The notes under the pieces were generated by a model, which was not told the origin of the DNA, made no database searches, and saw only the letters and a program-made list of their open reading frames with translations. Source: a virus. Taken from it: a stretch of DNA of 64,000 bases. The position numbers were made by a program, and so were the translations under genes. The DNA lies in IMG/VR virus record IMGVR_UViG_3300010354_000076, positions 1-64,000 of that record. One strand, written 5' to 3'. Below are positions 1-6,800 of this stretch, piece by piece; the stretch's first letter is position 1; the number at the start of each line of letters is the position of its first letter.

Positions 1-578
1 CCCCCGCTGAGATCCAGCGTATGATCAAGGAACTTACTGAGCCCAAGATGAATTGGCGTGAAATCCTGCGCCAACAAATCCAAAGCATCATTAAGAATGA
101 CTATACCTTTATGCGCCCAAACCGCAAGGCTTGGCATATGAGTGCCATCCTTCCTGGTACTAACTATGATGAAACCATTGACATCGTTATTGGTATTGAT
201 ATGAGTGGTTCAATTGGTGACGACCAGGCTAAAGACTTTATCAGTGAAGTCAAGGGTATTATGGACGAGTACAAAGACTACAAGATTAAACTTTGGTGCT
301 TTGATACCAGAGTCTATAATGAAAAAGACTTTGACGGCTACGGTGATGATATCATGGATTATGAAATCAAAGGTGGCGGTGGTACCGAGTTCATGTGTAA
401 CTGGGATTACATGAAAGAACATGACATTAACCCTAAGAAGTTCATCATGTTCACTGATGGATATCCGTTTGGATCATGGGGCGATGAAAACTACTGCGAT
501 ACATTCTTTGTAATTCACGGTAATAATACTATTGTACCCCCGTTTGGTGCTTATGCTTATTACGAGTTTAAGAATTAA
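1..578 (+). CDS. VWA-like domain protein (DUF2201-type), 3' end
   Basis: The reading frame is open from the left edge of the window (frame starting at position 3), so this is the C-terminal part of a longer protein. The visible part holds a von Willebrand factor A-like fold. A metal-site MIDAS motif DMSGS follows a hydrophobic strand (DIVIGI), and a later strand with a second acidic site reads FIMFTDGYP. This matches the C-terminal VWA-like half of the DUF2201 putative metallopeptidase family, which is often coded next to a MoxR-type AAA ATPase; the upstream partner would be outside the window. In phages the function is unknown; a chaperone or assembly role is inference. The stop codon overlaps the next start (TAATG), so the two are translationally coupled. 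Confidence 0.75.
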   Translation, partial: PAEIQRMIKELTEPKMNWREILRQQIQSIIKNDYTFMRPNRKAWHMSAILPGTNYDETIDIVIGIDMSGSIGDDQAKDFISEVKGIMDEYKDYKIKLWCFDTRVYNEKDFDGYGDDIMDYEIKGGGGTEFMCNWDYMKEHDINPKKFIMFTDGYPFGSWGDENYCDTFFVIHGNNTIVPPFGAYAYYEFKN

Positions 579-856
579 TGGCACTAAAAAACGGTAAAGT
601 AAATCCATTAAATGCTCTAGGCCTGAGGAAGGTAAACTTCCCGGCCTATCATTTCTTTTATACTACTCATCCCAAATATACAACAATAATTTTGTCCAAC
701 TTAGATAAATGGATTTACCAAAATCTAAACGGTCGTTATTATATTGGACAAAGCATCGATGTTATAGATAACACTGTTGTCTATACTACTAAAATTGGAT
801 TTGAGCAAGAAAAAGAACTAAGCTTTTTCAGACTTGCTTGTCCACATTTATCTTAA
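578..856 (+). CDS. hypothetical protein, 92 aa
   Basis: A small protein of 92 residues that I do not recognise. It is rich in aromatic residues (FPAYHFFYTTHPKY near residues 22-35) and has no signal peptide or membrane segment. Its start codon shares bases with the stop of the VWA gene (TAATG), which argues for coupled translation and for this being a real gene. Its own stop codon lies inside the -35 box of the promoter at 853-881, so it closes the first transcription unit of the window. Confidence 0.6.
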   Translation: MALKNGKVNPLNALGLRKVNFPAYHFFYTTHPKYTTIILSNLDKWIYQNLNGRYYIGQSIDVIDNTVVYTTKIGFEQEKELSFFRLACPHLS

Positions 857-881
857 CAGATAAATTATAAGGATATATAAT
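853..881 (+). promoter_or_regulatory. sigma-70-type promoter for the small-gene/thyX unit
   Basis: TTAACA at 853-858 and a perfect TATAAT at 876-881 are separated by 17 bp. The start codon at 899 follows 17 nt after the -10 box, with AAGGAG at 888-893 as ribosome binding site, so the leader would be very short. It should serve the genes from 899 to thyX (2977). Recognition by host sigma-70 is inferred from the match to consensus; that makes these genes early or middle rather than late. Confidence 0.7.
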
Positions 882-898
882 CAATATAAGGAGAACTT

Positions 899-1117
899 AT
901 GACTGAAGAAACCACCCAGCAACAAGAAGCACCGGCACAACCGGATTCTACTTCTTTAACACTTAATGACCTAGCATCTTTTAAAAGCATTATCGATGTT
1001 GCTAGTGCTAGAGGTGCCTTTAAGCCTAGTGAAATGATGGTAGTTGGACAAGCTTATAACAAACTAACTACATTTTTAGAAACAGCATCAAAGCAATCTC
1101 AAGGAGGAAAACAATGA
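899..1117 (+). CDS. small conserved phage protein, copy 1 of a tandem pair
   Basis: A 72-residue acidic protein with no recognised domain. After a Gln/Glu-rich, probably disordered N-terminus of about 22 residues comes a helical core (LTLNDLASF, RGAFKPSEM, VGQAYNKL). The next gene encodes the same core, so the two arose by tandem duplication. I have a general impression that proteins of this pattern occur in marine T4-like phages, but I cannot assign a function. The start has AAGGAG 5 nt upstream and lies directly behind the promoter at 853-881. Its 3' end overlaps the next gene by 4 nt (ATGA). Confidence 0.7.
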   Translation: MTEETTQQQEAPAQPDSTSLTLNDLASFKSIIDVASARGAFKPSEMMVVGQAYNKLTTFLETASKQSQGGKQ

Positions 1118-1338
1118 GTGAAGAACAAGCTACACAACAAGAAAAGCCAGTCGATCTAAATTTAAATGATTTAGTGGCTATGAGAAACATACTAGAGGTT
1201 GTAACACAACGCGGCGCTTTCAAAGCAAATGAATTATCTAGCGTAGGAACGTTATTCGATAAACTAAATTCCTTTTTAGGTGCGGCCCAAGCACAACAAG
1301 GTCAACCTAAAGTAGAAGAATCTACACAAGGAGTTTAA
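1114..1338 (+). CDS. small conserved phage protein, copy 2 of a tandem pair
   Basis: A 74-residue paralogue of the preceding protein. LNLNDLVAM, QRGAFKANEL and VGTLFDKLNSFL align with the core of its neighbour without gaps, while the Gln/Glu-rich tails differ. It has an ideal ribosome binding site, AAGGAGG at 1101-1107, inside the end of the upstream gene. No enzyme motif is visible; a small helical protein that may form oligomers is all that can be said. The following gene starts 1 nt after its stop. Confidence 0.7.
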   Translation: MSEEQATQQEKPVDLNLNDLVAMRNILEVVTQRGAFKANELSSVGTLFDKLNSFLGAAQAQQGQPKVEESTQGV

Positions 1339-1339
1339 T

Positions 1340-1990
1340 ATGGCAGATCTCAAACACGTAGGTCGAATTAGAGCTACAGGAAAAAAATGTCTAGTAGCAT
1401 TTAGAACATTGCCAGGTGACGCTTATAGCTGCCTCATTGTTCCAACTGAAAACTTAGAAGACGAAAAACACGATGCGCTAATTCAATTAGTCGAATCGAC
1501 ATCAGGACAAACAGTAAATGAATTTGCTGAAGCGCTCTCGAGAGCAAAGTTTCCTGATGGTAGTACCATGTTACCTAACTTACATGCTACTAGACGTCTA
1601 CTTAAAGTTCCTACTGATCAAGTAGAAATGACACCAAATTTTCAAGTGTCTATTTCGTTAGCCGAGCTTAATCAAATTATTGCTGAACAACGAGGAGTTG
1701 CAGTTGACGACCTCGCTATTAGAGAAGATCTGTCTGTTAAACAAAAAGATTTAGAAGTCGTCGAAGTTGCTCAAGTTAAAGATTTGACTGACAATAAAAA
1801 AACTAATGATGTAGCCAAAACTAGTTCTGCTAGTGTAAACGAGCCAGAACAACCATTAGACATCCCTTCTGGTTCACCAGAAGATACAGCTAAATTTTAT
1901 AGAAGTCAAGCTGATAAGTTAGCTAAACAAGCAGCTGAATTTAGAAGAAAAGCTGAAGAACTAGTACCGACGAAGAAGAAAAGTGGTTAA
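1340..1990 (+). CDS. hypothetical protein with C-terminal coiled coil, 216 aa
   Basis: A 216-residue protein that I do not recognise by function. Residues 1-125 look folded (GRIRATGKKCLVAFRTLPGD at the start, then a helix-rich part), residues 135-185 are charged and low in complexity, and residues 186-212 form a heptad-like basic helix (FYRSQADKLAKQAAEFRRKA). This suggests an assembly or scaffold-like protein, which is inference only. It is packed between the tandem small genes and the 105-aa gene, and its end overlaps the next GTG start by 8 nt. Confidence 0.65.
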   Translation: MADLKHVGRIRATGKKCLVAFRTLPGDAYSCLIVPTENLEDEKHDALIQLVESTSGQTVNEFAEALSRAKFPDGSTMLPNLHATRRLLKVPTDQVEMTPNFQVSISLAELNQIIAEQRGVAVDDLAIREDLSVKQKDLEVVEVAQVKDLTDNKKTNDVAKTSSASVNEPEQPLDIPSGSPEDTAKFYRSQADKLAKQAAEFRRKAEELVPTKKKSG

Positions 1991-2300
1991 TGGGAAGAGT
2001 CTTCCCAAAGAAATTATTGATCGCTGGCCCGAAGTGTTTGGTGAAATAACTTGTAATGTTGTTCCACTAAATTACCTCAACAGTATTAATATAACATTTA
2101 AAAACGGTAAAGTTTGGGAAATAAAAGTCAGTAAAAATAAAGTAGACGATTGGGATTCATTTGAATCCCAATTTAAAGAGATGGTCCACCAATATGAATC
2201 TGATATTGAAAATATAGACTTTCAGTTAGACACACAAAAAATTAAAAAAGATATTACAAAACACACTCAAAAATTTCTTAAAAATAAAAAGTTAAAATGA
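1983..2300 (+). CDS. hypothetical protein, 105 aa
   Basis: A 105-residue protein of unknown function. The N-terminal half is a compact alpha/beta stretch (PKEIIDRWPEVFGEI, then INITFKNGKVWEI), and the C-terminal 25 residues are highly basic (Lys-rich, ending KNKKLK), which could contact nucleic acid. The start is taken as GTG at 1983, inside the previous gene. The ATG at 1990 is in another frame and leads to a stop after about 19 codons, so it is not used. The C-terminus overlaps the thyX start by 4 nt (ATGA). Confidence 0.6.
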   Translation: MVNGKSLPKEIIDRWPEVFGEITCNVVPLNYLNSINITFKNGKVWEIKVSKNKVDDWDSFESQFKEMVHQYESDIENIDFQLDTQKIKKDITKHTQKFLKNKKLK

Positions 2301-2977
2301 AAATTAAACTTGTATCTTACAGTCAGCCAACAGAAGATTTCAAAAATCTTAACATTGAAGACGCATTAGATTTAGTTGCTTATTGTGCCAGAGTAAGTAA
2401 TCCTAGCAATCAATTTAACACAGAAACTTCAGAAAAACTAATCAAATATCTAATTAAGCACCAACATTGGTCACCTCTTGAAATGGTAAATGCCTGTATT
2501 GAAATTACCACTACTAGAGACATTGCTCGTCAAATCTTACGTCATCGTTCATTTAGTTTTCAAGAATTTAGTCAAAGGTACGCCGATCCTACTGCTGAAC
2601 TTGACGAGGCGTTTGTATTACGTGAAGCTCGATTCCAGGACACAAAGAATCGTCAAAACTCTGTAGAATTTGATATGACCGATGAGAAGCAAAAACTGCT
2701 AGCCTATGAATGGGAACGTGCTCAAAAACGTGTTTTATTTTCAGTTAAGCAAGAGTATAAATGGGCTATTGACAACGGTATTGCCAAAGAACAGGCTCGT
2801 GCTGTTTTACCCGAAGGACTTACTGTTAGTCGTATGTATATGAATGGAACTATACGTTCATGGATTCACTACATTGATTTACGTAGTGCTAATGGCACAC
2901 AAAAAGAACACATGGAAATTGCTCGGGCTTGCGGCAAAGTTATTTCAGAGATATTTCCATTATCTCAATCACTGTAA
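2297..2977 (+). CDS. thyX: FAD-dependent thymidylate synthase ThyX
   Basis: This flavoenzyme makes dTMP from dUMP using methylene-tetrahydrofolate and NADPH, supplying thymidine for phage DNA. The ThyX signature RHR-x7-S is complete (RHR at residues 82-84, Ser at 92, followed by QRY), and the length of 226 residues fits the family. A downstream RAVLPEGL stretch carries the conserved arginine region that binds dUMP. ThyX rather than T4-style ThyA (td) is common in marine T4-like phages. It is the last gene of its unit. It converges with the minus-strand operon and overlaps the end of the opposing gene by 13 bp, with no terminator visible between them. Confidence 0.95.
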   Translation: MKIKLVSYSQPTEDFKNLNIEDALDLVAYCARVSNPSNQFNTETSEKLIKYLIKHQHWSPLEMVNACIEITTTRDIARQILRHRSFSFQEFSQRYADPTAELDEAFVLREARFQDTKNRQNSVEFDMTDEKQKLLAYEWERAQKRVLFSVKQEYKWAIDNGIAKEQARAVLPEGLTVSRMYMNGTIRSWIHYIDLRSANGTQKEHMEIARACGKVISEIFPLSQSL

Positions 2978-3885
2978 TGTTTTACTGAATCAGATTTTCT
3001 AGTTATATTAAAATTAAATGTCTTAAACCATTTACTTTGAACTGGAGATAAAGGTTCGTCTATAGGGAGCTCATCTTTAATGAGATTCCCTATTTTTATG
3101 GCAAAATCTAAAGGATTGGTTCCGCTAACTTTGTCCTCAAAAAATTGATTTAAATAATCAAAATCCCTTACATTGACAAAATCCCAATTTGTAAAATGAG
3201 TCATGTAACATCCTTGTCTAGCACCGAGTATTGACCATAGCCCATTATCTGTGTCTGCTCCTACCATTGACCATATTCCTAATCTTTGATAATTACCAGG
3301 CCACACATCCTTGAGCTTGCTGACTCGTTCTCCTTGTTCTAAACTCATTTTGACGCCTTCTCTAAATCCCGCTCTCCAAGCTTGAAGAGGACTACCGTTA
3401 TTATGAATTTCACTAAAACATTTATCTAAAGGTAGATATGTAAGGTCCCAACAAAAGTCAATTTGACTTTTGACATTATCGGCGGGTGCGGCCTCGTGCG
3501 TTTTCATTCCTAATACTACATGCTTTGGCCAACACTTTATTCCACCATTGCCATACATTAAACCATTTATTATGTTATAGCTAGGCCAGCTGATAACACA
3601 GTTATCTAAATCAAAATTATCTTCTACTTCTATAACTTGATTTAAAAAATTACCGGTAAGAACATTATCACCGTCAACAGTAATAAATCTTTCTGTTTCA
3701 GATAAATTTGCTGCTGCTTTATGTGCAGCATCACTACCTTTTACACCATGTACTCTTTTAGCCCAGGGTATTTTAGAACAAAGATCTGCGTAATTACGAT
3801 CAGCGTTAGGTTCGTCGTAACTAATATAAATTACATCAAATTCATTTACTGTTATCTTTTTCATATTGTTCGTATAACCATTCAA
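2965..3885 (-). CDS. glycosyltransferase-like protein, 'SYDEPNA' family, copy 1
   Basis: A GT-A-like sugar transferase candidate. After a strand (FDVIYIS) come SYDEPNA, then PWAKRVHGVKGSDAAHKA, and a DGDN motif (residues 71-74) at the end of a hydrophobic strand. This is the usual place for the DxD motif that holds the metal and nucleotide-sugar in GT-A folds. Downstream lie MYGNGGIK and AWRAGFREGVKMSLEQG. Two relatives sit in the same operon: the gene at 26057-26950 and the C-terminal domain of the repeat protein just upstream. It is the last gene of the accessory operon. The longest ORF overlaps the upstream gene by 44 nt; an internal ATG at 3864 gives an N-terminus that matches the 26057 paralogue in length and may be the true start. 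Acceptor and donor are unknown. Confidence 0.65.
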   Translation of the reverse strand: MNGYTNNMKKITVNEFDVIYISYDEPNADRNYADLCSKIPWAKRVHGVKGSDAAHKAAANLSETERFITVDGDNVLTGNFLNQVIEVEDNFDLDNCVISWPSYNIINGLMYGNGGIKCWPKHVVLGMKTHEAAPADNVKSQIDFCWDLTYLPLDKCFSEIHNNGSPLQAWRAGFREGVKMSLEQGERVSKLKDVWPGNYQRLGIWSMVGADTDNGLWSILGARQGCYMTHFTNWDFVNVRDFDYLNQFFEDKVSGTNPLDFAIKIGNLIKDELPIDEPLSPVQSKWFKTFNFNITRKSDSVKHYSD

Positions 3886-6800
3886 AATCGTTTATCTTAA
3901 ATAAGTTTTCAGGTTGTTCTGTAGCAAACTTTCTACCAGCTTGAGCACCTTTGATAGCATATTCGCCATAAAGCTTATCTGCTCCTTGAGTACACCATAC
4001 ATTTAATCTTTCTTCTGTTTCAGCATCAACTTGTCTATCAATAGCTTTACCTGCTAACTTAGCACATTCGCGGAAGGCAGACTTCCATGTACTAAATTCG
4101 TCTGTGTTAAATGCTGTAATATTACTAATAACTTGTACAGGTTTAAAGTTTTTACTTATACTAGTTGTCATGTCAGGACGAGTCACATCCATGTTTAAAG
4201 TGAGTTGTTTAGGAAGTAACTTAACACCACCGTAACCGTATACTAGATTATTAATTGGGTTTCGGCTTCTCCAAACATGTACTGTATCTCTTTCCCAAAC
4301 AGGTATTTCGTAGTCAAAGTTAAAATCATCTACAATTTCAGCATCACCGTCTACTACCCAAAAGTTTTCTGTTTGAGACAATTCAGCAGCCTTTATATGT
4401 GCTTGATGGATTCCTTTAACACCGTGTACACGTTTAATTCTCGGATATAAATTCTTTAATTTTTCAAAAGTAGCATCAGCGTTAACTTCATTGTAACTAA
4501 TAAACACAATGTCATATGGTTTCATCTTACTAGCTACAACATCCCATTCTTTACGCTCAACAAGATATCTGTAATTAATTTCTTTTTCGCCAACAGGAAT
4601 AGATTTAGACATTAAACAAATACCGTTAAAGTTTTCTTCTCCTCTAAACAAATGTTTGAAACTATGATTAATAGTGCGGTCATACGTGTTATGATGCTGG
4701 AAATAAATATCAAATTTAAAATTGTCTATTGGTTCAACTTCACTAGGTATCATCCAAAACATTTCAGTTCTAGAGTTAGATAGTGCATTCTGATAATCTT
4801 GATATGTATCGACAACGAATTTATCATATTCGCATGGACCTGAAGCAACTATATCCCATTCTTTACGTTCTATAAGATAACGGAACGTGACTTCTTTTTC
4901 GCTAATAGGTTTGTTCTTACTTAATAGAAAAATTCCGTTATACAAATCTTCACCGTTAACTCTATGTATAAAGGCATGGTTCTCTCGGCGTTCATAAAAA
5001 TTATGATGGGATATGTACAAATCAAAATTGAAATCATCTGCTGGTTTTAAGTTAGCAGTGGTCATCCAGAACAAGTCAGTAGTTGACTTGTCCATTGCTT
5101 CTAAGTATTGCTGATACGTATCAATTTCAAAAATATCATATTTCTTAGGATAACTGATAATGTAATCGATTTCTTTTTTGTCATTAAAGAATCTATACTT
5201 AAATTCTTTTTCTGTGACTTTATGATATTTGCTGAATAAACAAACGCCGTCAAAATGTTCATCATTTCTAAATACATGAGTGATATGATAGTTATATTTA
5301 GGAACATAATAGTCGAAATCAAAATCTTCAACTATGTCAACATCTGGCCACACAGCCCAAAACATACCAGTAGTTGAGTTTTCACAGGCATCGAGGTAAT
5401 CTTGATAAGTTGTAATATTAAATTTATCAAACTTCTTAGGAAGACTTGCCAAAATATCATACTCTTTTCTATCAACAATAAATCCATAATCAAATTCACG
5501 CTGGCTAATATCTTTCGACTTGGGCATAAGCATTAGGCCATCATAGAATTCACTGTTTCTAAAGATATGTGTTATATTTCTATCGTAAACGTTGTCGTGA
5601 TCAAAATATAAATCAAACTTAAAGTCATCTAATACATTAATATTAGAATGTGTTACCCAGAACATTTCGGTACGTGACTTGGCTTTAGCTTCAAGGTATT
5701 GTTCATATGTATCTGCTACAAACTTATCGTACTGGCAAGGACCTGATGCTACAATATCCCATTCTTTACGTTCAACAATATAACGATGTTCGATTTCTTT
5801 CTTTGAAACTGTCTTATGTTTACTTAAAAGGAATATACCATTATAAAGTTTTTTATCATTTACCAAATGAACAAAGGCATGATTCTCTTGTCTTTCATAG
5901 GCATTGTGATGTGTAATGTACAGATCAAATTTAAAATCATTAACTGGCTGTAAATTAGGAGATGTCATCCAGAACAAGTCAGTAGTTGATTTGTCCATTG
6001 CTTCTAAGTATTGATCATATGTTTCAATTTCAAAGATATCATACTTCTTAGGATAGCTGATAATATAGTCAATTTCTTTTTTATCATTAAAGAATCTATA
6101 CTTAAATTCTTTTTCTGTGACTTTGTGGTATTTGCTGAACAAGCAAATACCGTCAAAGTAGTCACCATTTTTAAATACATGAGGAAGATGTTGATTGTAC
6201 CTAGGAACATAGTAATCAAAGTCAAAATCTTCAACTAACTCAACATCTGACCACACAGCCCAAAACATACCAGTAGTTGATTGTTCACAAGCATCAAGGT
6301 AGTCTTGATAAGTTGTAATATTAAATTTATCAAATTGTTTAGGCACGCTGGCTAATACATCGTATTCTTTCCTAGCTACAATGAACCCGTAATCAAATTC
6401 ACGCTGGCTAATTTCTCTATTTTTAGTAATCAACATTACACCATCATGAAATTCACTATTTCTAAAAATATGTGTCATCATTCTATCATAGATGTTGTTA
6501 TGTTCAAAATATAAATCAAACTTAAAGTCATCTAATACAGTAACACCGCTAGGAATAGCCCAGAACATTTCCGTACGAGATTTAGCTTTAGCTTCAACAT
6601 ATTGTTCATATGTATCAACAACAAATTTATCATATTCGCATGGTCCTGAAGCAACTATATCCCATTCTTTACGTTCCATAATGTATCGATTTTCAATTTC
6701 TCTTTTGCTAACAGGCTTTTTCTTACTAAGAAGAAACACACCGTTATACAATTTTTCTTCTTCGACTAAATGAACAAAGGCATGATTTTCTTGTCGCTCA

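Noticed and set aside
1990-2050. ATG at 1990 as start of the 105-aa gene
   Set aside because: It is in another frame and reaches a stop after about 19 codons; the GTG at 1983 is in the right frame.
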